The notes under the pieces: model-generated
Databases searched by the model: none
Seen by the model: only the letters and a program-made list of their open reading frames with translations
Told to the model about the DNA's origin: nothing
Translations under genes and position numbers: made by a program
Origin: SZAS-103 sp964449135
GTDB lineage: Bacteria > Pseudomonadota > Gammaproteobacteria > Xanthomonadales > Xanthomonadaceae
Direction of reading: 5' to 3'
Assembly (NCBI GenBank): GCA_964449135.1
Contig: CAYUXZ010000006.1
Coordinates: forward strand, 1 to 64,000
DNA: 64,000 nt
In this document: piece by piece, positions 52,860 through 63,090 of the stretch
Numbering within the stretch: the first letter of the stretch is position 1
Layout: every line of letters begins with the position of its first letter

Positions 52860-52887
52860 AGCTTATCGCAAACCCGCAAGGCGTCAA
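52860..52887 (-). promoter_or_regulatory. Candidate tonB promoter
   Basis: Minus strand -35 TTGACG (52882-52887), 16-nt spacer, -10 TAAGCT (52860-52865). About 78 bp from -10 to the tonB ATG. Confidence 0.6.
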
Positions 52888-52915
52888 ACACCGGGGCTTG
52901 GTTCTGCCATGGGAG

Positions 52916-54142
52916 TCACTTTTTCTTGCCGGACTTCCTCGCCTGCGCGCCTGCCTCGTTGAGCAGCGCCCGTGCTTCATCGGGCTGCTTGATTCCCTTC
53001 TGCAACGCCCGCTCGGCCATCGCCTTGGCTTCGGCCGCGCGCCGGTCGTTGTGGTAGATCTTCGCAAGGTTCAGGGCGGCTTCGCCGTCGGTCGAGGCTG
53101 CGTCGGCCTTTTTGTAGGCCTCGATCGCCTGCTCCTCCTGCCCGCCGAAATAATAATCCTCGGCCAATGCGGTCAGCACCTCCCGGTTCGGCTGCAGGAT
53201 GCCTTTTTGCAGTCCGTCGTTGATGGTCGCGATGCTGTCCTTTTCGTGTCCCTTCAGGGTCGAATACAGGGCGTAAAGCCGGCGGTAATCGTTCGCGCTG
53301 GTGAGCAACCCGCGCTTGCGCGCGTCGTCGAGCAACGCGGCGGCCTTGTCGTCCTGCCCTGCCTGCTGATAGACGGAGGCCACGTTGAGGATCGCGTCCT
53401 TGTCGTCCGGATGCGCGCGCAGGATGGCTTGCGCGATCGGTTCGGCGCGCTCGGGCTGCTTGAGGTTGAAATAGCAGATCAGCAGCAGTTGTTGCGCGTT
53501 CGGATCGGGGTGCTGCGGATTCGCGTCCAACGACTTCTGCAGCGCTTGCGCCGCGGCCGCGTAATCCTTCTTGTTGTAGGCAACCTGCGCGCGCAACGCG
53601 TCGTATTCTGGCTTGTCCTGCTTGGTTTCGGTGACGAGTCGATCGAGCATTGCCAGGCCTGCATCGGGCTGGCCGGCGCGGATCTCCACATTCGCCAATT
53701 GCAGCATCAGGCCGAAGTGCTCGTTGTTCGGCAACGCGTCTTGCGCGATCGCTTTCTGCAGGCTATCGATCCCGTGGGCGCTGTCGTTCTTGTGCAGATA
53801 CGCGTAGCCGAGGATCTCGTACGCCAGCGCGCGATCGTAGTTGTTCGCGTCGTGCTGGGCAGCGAGTTTCTCGCCCTGCGTGATCACGGCATCGTCCTGG
53901 GACTTGCTGTTGACCATCTTCAGCAGCTTGCCGAGCGCTTCGTCCATGTCGGTGGTCGATGCGCCGGCCTTGGGATCGGTGCGTGTGGCGTTGGGATACA
54001 GGGGAACGACTTTGTCGCGCTTCTTCACCACCGGTTTGTCGGCGTTGCCTGCCGCATCGTACTGGGCCAACGCGACCGGCATCGCCAACGCGCCGATCGC
54101 GGTCGCCAATGCAAGCAGCTTCAGCGGGTGGGTTTTGCGCAT
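52916..54142 (-). CDS. Periplasmic TPR protein upstream of tonB
   Basis: A 408-residue exported TPR protein. The signal peptide (LKLLALATAIGALAMPVALA) is followed by a basic segment and then at least seven TPR-like units (DRALAYEILGYAYLHKNDSAHG, YDALRAQVAYNKKDYAAAAQAL, DAILNVASVYQQAGQDDKAAAL, LTALAEDYYFGGQEEQAIEAYK) and a Lys-rich end. Periplasmic TPR partners of TonB systems (such as TtpC in Vibrio) are known, and its place before tonB suggests a similar link; this is inference. GGAG lies 6 nt before the ATG. Confidence 0.85.
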   Translation of the reverse strand: MRKTHPLKLLALATAIGALAMPVALAQYDAAGNADKPVVKKRDKVVPLYPNATRTDPKAGASTTDMDEALGKLLKMVNSKSQDDAVITQGEKLAAQHDANNYDRALAYEILGYAYLHKNDSAHGIDSLQKAIAQDALPNNEHFGLMLQLANVEIRAGQPDAGLAMLDRLVTETKQDKPEYDALRAQVAYNKKDYAAAAQALQKSLDANPQHPDPNAQQLLLICYFNLKQPERAEPIAQAILRAHPDDKDAILNVASVYQQAGQDDKAAALLDDARKRGLLTSANDYRRLYALYSTLKGHEKDSIATINDGLQKGILQPNREVLTALAEDYYFGGQEEQAIEAYKKADAASTDGEAALNLAKIYHNDRRAAEAKAMAERALQKGIKQPDEARALLNEAGAQARKSGKKK

Positions 54143-54189
54143 GGGGTTCTCCGCCGAAAGGCTTGTGGATTGTGTAGATCGGGTTTGAC

Positions 54190-54219
54190 AGGCTAATCGC
54201 TACCGGTGCTTCGATTCAA
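54190..54219 (-). promoter_or_regulatory. Candidate promoter of the TPR gene
   Basis: Minus strand -35 TTGAAT (54214-54219), 18-nt spacer, -10 TAGCCT (54190-54195), start near 54183 and a 40-nt leader. Confidence 0.5.
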
Positions 54220-54236
54220 GCCGCTCCATGCAGTTG

Positions 54237-56675
<2,439 letters not shown>

Positions 56676-56746
56676 GCGGGCGCTCGATCCTGTGGTTTCC
56701 GTGCGTTGAAGGCAGCGGAAACACGACTGCTCGTGGAAGAGCGGAA

Positions 56747-57835
56747 TTATAGCAGTCTGCGAACGCCGCCTTGTTCCACGTGGAACCTCGCGAGGCACAA
56801 ACTCGTGGCCTGCAACCCCGGCGGCGGTTCGGTTCCACTCACCAGAATCTGGGCGCGGTTCGAGGCCAGATCGGCGAGTACGCGTTGTTGGTGTTCGAGG
56901 TCGAGTTCGGAGGCGAGGTCGTCCAGAGCGATAACCGGCCATTCGTCGCGGGCCTGTGCATAAGCACGAGCCTGCGCAAGCACACAGGACAGGGCCAACA
57001 GTTTTTCCTGCCCACGCGAGAGCGCCTGCCGCCCGATCGGCAGGTTTTCGAAATCAACCCGCCAGTCGGCGCGGTGGGGCCCGGTACCGCTGTATCCGAG
57101 CAGCAGATCGCGTGCGCGGGTCTGCGCGAGGGCGTCGGCCAACGATTGCTGGTCGCGGCGCCATCCCGGGAGGAACTCGATATTCAGCATCCCCAGTTCA
57201 GGCAGGTAGAGGGCGGCGACCTCCACGAGCATCGGCTGGAGCTGGCACAGGTACATCGCTCGCATCCGCGTAACCGGCTCGCCCGCCTCGACCAACTCCT
57301 GGTCCCAAACCGACAACAGGGATTCCGTGGGCCGATTCTTTAGCAGACTGTTGCGCTGCTTCAGCGCACGGGCGTAACGCCGCCAGACCGGCAGGAAATC
57401 CGGTTCCACGTGGAACAAGGCCCAGTCGAGAAACTGCCGGCGTTGTTCGGAGCCGCCCGCGATCAGCGCGTGACTGCCCGGTTCGAAGCTCAAAACCGCC
57501 AAGGCCGCACAGAGTTCGGCCAAGCTGCCTACGGCTTGCGAATCCAGCCGGGCTTCCCAATCGCGGCCGGAATGCCTCAATCCGGCGCGCCGCTGGCGAC
57601 CATCCTGCTGACTCCACTCGGCAAAGACCTCCAGATCCGCCTGCCCATGCCGGACCAGGCCATCACGCACACGCCCTCGAAACGAGCGGCCGTTCGCGAG
57701 CAGGTGCGCCGCTTCGAGCAGGCTGGTCTTGCCCGCGCCGTTGCCGCCGGTGATCAGGTTGATGCCGGGTTGCGGCCGCAGCTCGGCCGCGTCGAACCCG
57801 CGGAAGCGGGCCAGGCTCAGGCGCTCGAGCAGCAT
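56747..57835 (-). CDS. recF: DNA replication and repair protein RecF
   Basis: A 362-residue SMC-like ATPase that helps RecO and RecR load RecA at single-strand gaps. Walker A ITGGNGAGKTSLLEAAHLL (residues 28-46), the signature region QALSRGQEKLLALSCVLAQA and Walker B VIALDDLASELD are intact. The ATG at 57835 (MLLERLSLARFRGF) is the family start and the 23 extra upstream codons are dismissed. Two parS-like sites are embedded in the gene, both coding for Phe-His-Val-Glu. Lies 43 bp after dnaN. Confidence 0.96.
   Translation of the reverse strand: MLLERLSLARFRGFDAAELRPQPGINLITGGNGAGKTSLLEAAHLLANGRSFRGRVRDGLVRHGQADLEVFAEWSQQDGRQRRAGLRHSGRDWEARLDSQAVGSLAELCAALAVLSFEPGSHALIAGGSEQRRQFLDWALFHVEPDFLPVWRRYARALKQRNSLLKNRPTESLLSVWDQELVEAGEPVTRMRAMYLCQLQPMLVEVAALYLPELGMLNIEFLPGWRRDQQSLADALAQTRARDLLLGYSGTGPHRADWRVDFENLPIGRQALSRGQEKLLALSCVLAQARAYAQARDEWPVIALDDLASELDLEHQQRVLADLASNRAQILVSGTEPPPGLQATSLCLARFHVEQGGVRRLL
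56772..56787 (+). other. parS-type centromere site 1
   Basis: TGTTCCACGTGGAACC, a 14-bp perfect palindrome (GTTCCACGTGGAAC) identical to the main parS of Pseudomonas, within the 3' end of recF. Confidence 0.88.
57402..57417 (-). other. parS-type centromere site 2
   Basis: The same 16-mer TGTTCCACGTGGAACC in the opposite orientation, 630 bp from the first site, in the middle of recF. Confidence 0.88.
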
Positions 57836-57878
57836 GATCGGAGGCCGGTCGTTCGGGAACGGCCGGATGCGACATGGG

Positions 57879-58979
57879 TCACAGGCGCAGCGGCATGACA
57901 ACGTGGCGGCAACGGTCGTTAGAGGCTTCGCGGAGCAGGGCGCTGGAATTGGCGTCGCGCAAGGCGATCAACACCGTCTCTTCGCGCAGCGCGCTGAGTG
58001 CATCGAGCAGGTACGTCACATTGAAACCGACCGCGAGTCCATCCACCTTGGTGTCCGCCTCGACCTCTTCCTGAGCTTCTTCCTGCTCGGGGTTGTGCGC
58101 GACCAGCAGCATCTGTCCCGGGCTGACTTCGATCTTCACGCCGCGGTATTTTTCGTTCGACAGGATCGCCGCGCGCTGCAAGGACGAGCGCAGGGCTTCG
58201 CGATCCACCCGAACTTCCTTGTCGGCGCCGATCGGGATCACCGCATCGTAATCGGGGAAACGGCCGTCGATCAGCTTGGATGTGAAGGTGACATCCTCGC
58301 GGCGCAGGCGCAGGTGGTTGCGTCCGACTTCGAGCTCGACCTCGCGATCGCCGCCTTCGAGCAGGCGCTGAAGCTCCAGCACGCCCTTGCGCGGCACGAT
58401 GATCTGCTTGCGCGACTGCGCGCCGGCGGGAAGCTGCGCCTCACACAGCGCCAACCGGTGGCCGTCGGTCGCCACGCAGCGCAAGGCCTTCTCGCGCAAG
58501 TCCAGCAGCAGGCCGTTGAGGTAGTAACGCACGTCCTGTTGCGCCATTGCGAACGCGGTGCGCTCGATCAATTCCTTGAGCGCTGCTTCGGGCACGCGGA
58601 TGCGCTCGACCAGATCGATATCCTCGATCGCCGGAAATTCGTTCGGCGCGAGTGCGGCGAGGGTGAACCGACTGCGTCCTGCCTGGACGGTGATCTTGTC
58701 GTCAACCTGCGACAACGCAACCTTGCTCCCGTCGGGCAGGGCACGGACGATCTCGAACAACTTGCGCGCAGGGATCGTGGTTTCACCGTCCCGCGCATCA
58801 TCCACTGCAGTTCGCGCAACCATTTCGACCTCGAGGTCGGTTCCGGTCAGCGACAACTGCCCGTCCTTGACGACCGCAAGCAGGTTCGCGAGCACCGGCA
58901 AGGTGTGCCGACGCTCGACGACGTTAACGACTTGCTGGAGCGGCTTGAGCAGAGCTTCTCGCTGAAGGGAAAAACGCAT
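57879..58979 (-). CDS. dnaN: DNA polymerase III beta subunit (sliding clamp)
   Basis: A 366-residue ring-forming clamp that tethers DNA polymerase III and other partners. It begins MRFSLQREALLKPLQQVVNVVERRHTLPVLANLL, has the three repeated clamp domains and the C-terminal NSSALLREASNDRCRHVVMPLRL ending, with the family's MPxRL. The ATG at 58979 is used; the 4 residues before it in the open frame do not fit. Follows oriC and precedes recF. Confidence 0.97.
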   Translation of the reverse strand: MRFSLQREALLKPLQQVVNVVERRHTLPVLANLLAVVKDGQLSLTGTDLEVEMVARTAVDDARDGETTIPARKLFEIVRALPDGSKVALSQVDDKITVQAGRSRFTLAALAPNEFPAIEDIDLVERIRVPEAALKELIERTAFAMAQQDVRYYLNGLLLDLREKALRCVATDGHRLALCEAQLPAGAQSRKQIIVPRKGVLELQRLLEGGDREVELEVGRNHLRLRREDVTFTSKLIDGRFPDYDAVIPIGADKEVRVDREALRSSLQRAAILSNEKYRGVKIEVSPGQMLLVAHNPEQEEAQEEVEADTKVDGLAVGFNVTYLLDALSALREETVLIALRDANSSALLREASNDRCRHVVMPLRL

Positions 58980-59180
58980 GTGCGGCCCCAAGATTTGTTT
59001 GGTGTAAAGAATAAGGATCTGACTGCGGTGGAGACGGAACCATCGCTGGAAAACACGATTAACGCTTTGATTTATAAGAATTTATTCAATCTGAAAACGC
59101 TGTGCATGTGATTTGCACTCATGGGGGAAACTCTGTGGACAAAATTTCGTCGCCGGACAGTCCCACAAGCTATCCACAGC
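58980..59180. other. Probable chromosomal origin oriC (dnaA-dnaN gap)
   Basis: The 201-bp gap holds an AT-rich stretch (about 59053-59098) as DNA unwinding element and two DnaA-box-like sites each one base off consensus: TGTGGACAA (59134-59142) and CTATCCACA (59170-59178). A further weak match TGTGCATGT starts at 59101. In Xanthomonas the origin is also assigned to this gap. It also carries the dnaN leader. Confidence 0.75.
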
Positions 59181-60500
59181 TTATTCGGTCAGCTTGCGAA
59201 TCAATTTCTCCCAGTCCTCGCGCAGCTTGCCGTCCGAAGCGATCAACTCCCGTACCTTGCTGCAGGCATGCAAAACGGTCGTATGGTCGCGCCCTCCGAA
59301 CTTGTCGCCGATCTCCGGCAGGCTGTGCTCGGTGAGTTCCTTGGCCAGCGCCATCGCGATCTGCCGTGGTCTGGCGATCGAACGGGTGCGCTTCTTGGAC
59401 GTCATCTCCCCCAACCGCAGCTGGTAGTAGTCTGCCACGGTCTTCTGGATGTTTTCGATGGAAATCGCCTGCTGCTGCGCGCGCAGCAGGTCGCGCAGGG
59501 TGTCCTGGGCGAATTCGACGGTGATCGCGCGGCCGGTGAAGTTCGCGCGCGCGGTCAGCGTGTTGAGCGCGCCTTCCAGGTCGCGCACGTTCGAGCGCAT
59601 CCGCTTGGCGATCAGGAACGCCACGTCTTCGGGAATCGGCGCGCCGCGCTCGCGCGATTTCGACAGCACGATCTGCGCGCGGGTCTCGAAGTCGGGCGGA
59701 TCGATCGCGACCGCCAACCCCCAGCCCAGCCGAGACTTCAGCCGCGGTTCCAGGCCTTCGACTTCGCGCGGATAACGATCGCAGGTCAGGATGATCTGCT
59801 GCTTGCCGTCGATGAGGGCGTTGAACGTGTGGAAAAACTCCTCCTGCGTACGGTCCTTGCCCGCGAAGAACTGGACGTCGTCGATCAGCAGCGCGTCGAG
59901 CTGCTGGAACTGGCGCTTGAACTGATCCATCGCATTCTCGACCAAGGCCTTGCGCATCGCCGAGAAGAATTGTTCGGAGCGCAGGTAGAGCACCTTGGCG
60001 GCAGGATTGCGGCTGCGCATCAGGTTGCCCGCGGCGAACATCAGGTGGGTCTTGCCCAGGCCGGTGCCGCCGTAGAGGAGCAGCGGATTGCGCTCGCGGT
60101 CGCCGGGCAGCTGTGCGACCTGCAACGCGGCGGCGCGGCCGAGCTGGTTGGATCGGCCCTCGACGAAATTGTCGAAGGTGTAATGCGGATCGAGCGTCGA
60201 GGGGTAGGCCGATTCGGGCAGTTTCGGCGCGTTGCCCGCCGAAACGACCGCGGGTGCGCGTGCCAGCGCGCCGACCTCCACGCGGACGGTGATCGCGGTT
60301 CCCGCGAAATGGCCAGCGAGTTCACGGATGCGCGGCAGATGCCGCGTGCGCACCTCATCTACGACATACGCATTGGGCGCGTACAGGGTCAGCCGATCCT
60401 CGCGCGCGTCGGCCTGCAGCGGCTTGAGCCAGGTATGCACGTCTTCGGCGGGCAACTCGGCCTCGAGGCGTTCCAGGCAGCGGGACCAGACTGAGAGCAT
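59181..60500 (-). CDS. dnaA: Chromosomal replication initiator DnaA
   Basis: A 439-residue AAA+ initiator that binds DnaA boxes and opens oriC. Domain I (SVWSRCLERLEAELPAEDVHTWLKPLQA), a short linker, AAA domain III with PLLLYGGTGLGKTHL (Walker A 144-151), ALLIDDVQFFAGK and the sensor II region, and domain IV with the box-binding signature GGRDHTTVLHACSKV are all intact. Transcribed from a TTGGCA/TAGACT promoter; a hairpin sits just before the ATG. No good Shine-Dalgarno sequence. Confidence 0.98.
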   Translation of the reverse strand: MLSVWSRCLERLEAELPAEDVHTWLKPLQADAREDRLTLYAPNAYVVDEVRTRHLPRIRELAGHFAGTAITVRVEVGALARAPAVVSAGNAPKLPESAYPSTLDPHYTFDNFVEGRSNQLGRAAALQVAQLPGDRERNPLLLYGGTGLGKTHLMFAAGNLMRSRNPAAKVLYLRSEQFFSAMRKALVENAMDQFKRQFQQLDALLIDDVQFFAGKDRTQEEFFHTFNALIDGKQQIILTCDRYPREVEGLEPRLKSRLGWGLAVAIDPPDFETRAQIVLSKSRERGAPIPEDVAFLIAKRMRSNVRDLEGALNTLTARANFTGRAITVEFAQDTLRDLLRAQQQAISIENIQKTVADYYQLRLGEMTSKKRTRSIARPRQIAMALAKELTEHSLPEIGDKFGGRDHTTVLHACSKVRELIASDGKLREDWEKLIRKLTE

Positions 60501-60520
60501 GGGACAGGAAGGTCTCGCTG

Positions 60521-60538
60521 GGCGACGCGGGCGTCGCC
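60521..60538 (-). promoter_or_regulatory. Hairpin in the dnaA leader
   Basis: Stem GGCGACG (60521-60527) with CGTCGCC (60532-60538), 4-nt loop, 21 nt before the dnaA start codon. It may affect translation; a role is not shown. Confidence 0.35.
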
Positions 60539-60563
60539 ATCGGAATCCACGGGAATGGCAGGA

Positions 60564-60593
60564 AGTCTAACCGTGCAGCGCGGAGGCTGCCAA
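60564..60593 (-). promoter_or_regulatory. Promoter of dnaA
   Basis: -35 TTGGCA (60588-60593), 18-nt spacer, -10 TAGACT (60564-60569). Back to back with the rpmH promoter, 11 bp apart. Confidence 0.72.
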
Positions 60594-60604
60594 GCACGCC
60601 GAAC

Positions 60605-60634
60605 TTGCGTGCGAACACGCCAAGACGCTAGAAT
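60605..60634 (+). promoter_or_regulatory. Promoter of rpmH-rnpA
   Basis: -35 TTGCGT (60605-60610), 18-nt spacer, -10 TAGAAT (60629-60634). Transcription from near 60641 gives a leader of about 32 nt before the rpmH ATG. Confidence 0.72.
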
Positions 60635-60672
60635 TACCGGTTCTACTCAACGCATTGCTCCGGAGCGCCGCG

Positions 60673-60813
60673 ATGGCCACCAAGCGCACCTATCAACCCA
60701 GCAACCTCAAGCGCAAGCGCGACCACGGTTTTCGTGCGCGCATGAAGACCGCCGACGGCCGCAAGATCCTCGCACGCCGCCGAGCCAAGGGCCGCGCGCG
60801 CCTCGCCGTCTGA
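60673..60813 (+). CDS. rpmH: Large ribosomal subunit protein bL34
   Basis: A 46-residue highly basic ribosomal protein: ATKRTYQPSNLKRKRDHG followed by FRARMKTADGRKILARRRAKGR, the canonical bL34 sequence. CGGAG lies 7 nt before the ATG. First gene of the rpmH-rnpA-yidC-mnmE order, divergent from dnaA as in most bacteria. Confidence 0.97.
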   Translation: MATKRTYQPSNLKRKRDHGFRARMKTADGRKILARRRAKGRARLAV

Positions 60814-60848
60814 TCGCGTTGCAAGGCGACTTCCGTCGCCGACCCGCC

Positions 60849-61295
60849 ATGATCGCAGGCCGCGCCGCCACGTTTCCGCGCCGCGCCCGTCTGCTGACAC
60901 CCGGGCAATTCAAGGGAGTCCTCGCCCAGGGCCGCCGCATCAGCGCGGCCCTGTTTCGTTTGCAGGTGCGCGCGCCTTGCGGCGGCTCGGACGAGAATGG
61001 CGCCGATGCGGTTTCGATCGCGCGGCTGGGCATCACCGTTTCCAAACGCGTTTCGCCGCTTGCCGTGCGGCGCAATCGGATCAAGCGCCTCGTGCGCGAA
61101 GGTTTCCGCCGGCAACGCGCGCAATTGCCGCCAGGAGACTATGTGCTGCAGGCGCAGCGCGCCGCTGCCACGGCGACATCCGAAGCGATTCGCGCCGAAC
61201 TCGACGGACTGTGGCGACGCGCGGGCGCGTTGAAGCCAGAGCCTCCTGCCCCCACAATGCCGACGCGCGCTTCACGCGGCGATAACTCCCACTGA
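60849..61295 (+). CDS. rnpA: Ribonuclease P protein component
   Basis: A 148-residue basic protein that joins the RNase P RNA to mature tRNA 5' ends. It has the N-terminal RRARLLTPGQFKGVLAQGRRI, a short insert (GGSDENGADAVS) and the signature RLGITVSKRVSPLAVRRNRIKRLVREGFR. The Pro-rich C-terminal tail after GLWRRAG adds some length. Start at the ATG 60849, 35 bp after rpmH. The usual small gene yidD does not follow. Confidence 0.94.
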   Translation: MIAGRAATFPRRARLLTPGQFKGVLAQGRRISAALFRLQVRAPCGGSDENGADAVSIARLGITVSKRVSPLAVRRNRIKRLVREGFRRQRAQLPPGDYVLQAQRAAATATSEAIRAELDGLWRRAGALKPEPPAPTMPTRASRGDNSH

Positions 61296-61338
61296 TCAAC
61301 CCACCGGGCCGCCAGGTTCGGCTCGACGGCGCTTCCCA

Positions 61339-63039
61339 ATGAATCAAACCCGCACCTTCCTGCTCGTCGCCTGGTTCGCCCTGGCTTTCCTGCTCTGGCA
61401 GGACTGGCAGCAGGATCATGCCGCGCCGGCGGCTGTCGCGAACGCTACGGCGGTGAATGCGAATGCGATTCCGGGCGCGAATGCGTCCGTGCCCACGGCA
61501 GCGCCCGCGGCGAACTCCGCCAATGCAACACCTGCGATGCCGCCGCCAGCGATCGCATCGACGCTACCGAGTGCGCCGCCGGTGTTGCTCGGCAGCGACG
61601 TGCTGCGCCTGCGCATCGATCCGCGCGGCGCGAGCGTGATCGGCGCCGATCTGCTCGCCTACGGGCAGACGAATGAACGCGGCAGTCCTCCGGTCACCTT
61701 GCTCGACTTTGATGCCGCGCATCTGTTCGTCGTCGAATCCGGCCTGGTCAGCGCGAACAACGCGCCCGCGCCCAACCACCTGAGCGTGTTCCAGGTCGAA
61801 GGCGGCGCTGGCGAAAAAGCACTGGCCAGCGGCGCCGAAAGTATTTCGCAATCCTTCGTGTGGACCGACGCAGGCGGAATGCAGGTGCGCAAGAGCTACA
61901 CCCTGCATCGCGGCAGCTATGTGATCGAGGTGCGCGAGCAGATCCGCAACGGCGGCACAGGCGCATGGGTCGGCAACACCTATCGCCAGTTGCGACGCGT
62001 GCCGCCGATCTACAAGAAGAACGGCGGCCTGACCAATCCCGAGTCCTACAGCTTTGCGGGCGCGGCGTGGTACAGCCCGGAAGACAAGTTCGAGAAGCGC
62101 GCGTTCGACAAGTTCGGCCAAGCGCTCGACAAGACCGTGACCGGCGGCTGGGTCGCGATGCTGCAGCATTATTTTCTTGCCGCCTGGATTCCGAATTCCG
62201 GTGAGCCCTCGCGTTTCACGGTAGACACCTCGATCGATCGCGGGCAGACGACCTATCTGGTGCGCGAGCAAGGCCCGCAATTCAAGCTCGCGCCAGGTGC
62301 GACGGCAGTCGAAACGGCGCGGTTGTATGTTGGTCCGAAACTGCAGAACACCTTGCCGGGAATTGCGCCCGGGCTGGACCTGACCGTGGATTACGGCATG
62401 TTCACCGTGATCGCGCAGCCGCTGTACTGGCTGTTGTCCAAGCTGCATTGGCTGATCGGCAATTGGGGCTGGGCGATTGTCGCGCTGGTGCTGGGGATCA
62501 AGCTCGCGATGTACAAGCTCTCCGAGGCGCAGTACCGCAACATGGCGAAGATGCGCGCGCTGCAGCCGCGGCTGGAGGCGCTCAAGGAGCGCTACGGCGA
62601 CGACAAGCAGCAGTACCAGATGGCGATGCTGGAGTTCTACAAGAAGGAGAAGATCAATCCGGCCGGCGGCTGCCTGCCGATGCTGATCCCGATCCCGGTG
62701 TTCCTCGCGCTGTACTGGGTATTGCTCGAAAGCGTGGAGCTGCGCCACGCGCCGTGGATGGGCTGGATCCACAGCCTCAGCGACAAAGATCCGTATTTCG
62801 TGCTGCCCGCGTTGTACATGGCGGTGATGTACCTCACCCAGCGGCTGTCGCCGACGCCGGGCATGGATCCGATGCAGCGCAAGATGCTGCAGTTCATGCC
62901 GCTGACCTTCGGCGTGATGTTCGCCTTCTTTCCCGCGGGGCTGGTGCTGTACTGGGTGACCAACGGATCGCTGGGCCTGCTGCAGCAGTGGTGGCTGATG
63001 CGCCAGCACGGCGCGCCGGTCGCGGCGTCGCGCGCGTGA
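61339..63039 (+). CDS. yidC: Membrane protein insertase YidC
   Basis: A 566-residue inner-membrane insertase, working with SecYEG or alone. An N-terminal helix (TFLLVAWFALAFLLWQDW), an Ala-Asn-Pro-rich linker, the periplasmic P1 beta domain and the conserved C-terminal five-helix core (YWLLSKLHWLIGNWGWAIVALVLGIKLAMY; CLPMLIPIPVFLALYWVLL; MQFMPLTFGVMFAFFPAGLVLYWVTNG) are present as in gammaproteobacteria. Only 43 bp follow rnpA, so yidD is missing from its usual place. Confidence 0.96.
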   Translation: MNQTRTFLLVAWFALAFLLWQDWQQDHAAPAAVANATAVNANAIPGANASVPTAAPAANSANATPAMPPPAIASTLPSAPPVLLGSDVLRLRIDPRGASVIGADLLAYGQTNERGSPPVTLLDFDAAHLFVVESGLVSANNAPAPNHLSVFQVEGGAGEKALASGAESISQSFVWTDAGGMQVRKSYTLHRGSYVIEVREQIRNGGTGAWVGNTYRQLRRVPPIYKKNGGLTNPESYSFAGAAWYSPEDKFEKRAFDKFGQALDKTVTGGWVAMLQHYFLAAWIPNSGEPSRFTVDTSIDRGQTTYLVREQGPQFKLAPGATAVETARLYVGPKLQNTLPGIAPGLDLTVDYGMFTVIAQPLYWLLSKLHWLIGNWGWAIVALVLGIKLAMYKLSEAQYRNMAKMRALQPRLEALKERYGDDKQQYQMAMLEFYKKEKINPAGGCLPMLIPIPVFLALYWVLLESVELRHAPWMGWIHSLSDKDPYFVLPALYMAVMYLTQRLSPTPGMDPMQRKMLQFMPLTFGVMFAFFPAGLVLYWVTNGSLGLLQQWWLMRQHGAPVAASRA

Positions 63040-63090
63040 GTTTGCTGTCGCTCGGACTCGCGTAAGCGCAGACGCGCAAGGTTCGGAGTC

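Noticed and set aside
52783..52915. Fur box before tonB
   Set aside because: No segment with acceptable similarity to the 19-bp Fur consensus was found by eye.
60501..60672. rpmH-dnaA gap as the origin, as in Pseudomonas
   Set aside because: No DnaA boxes or AT-rich block; the space is taken by two promoters.
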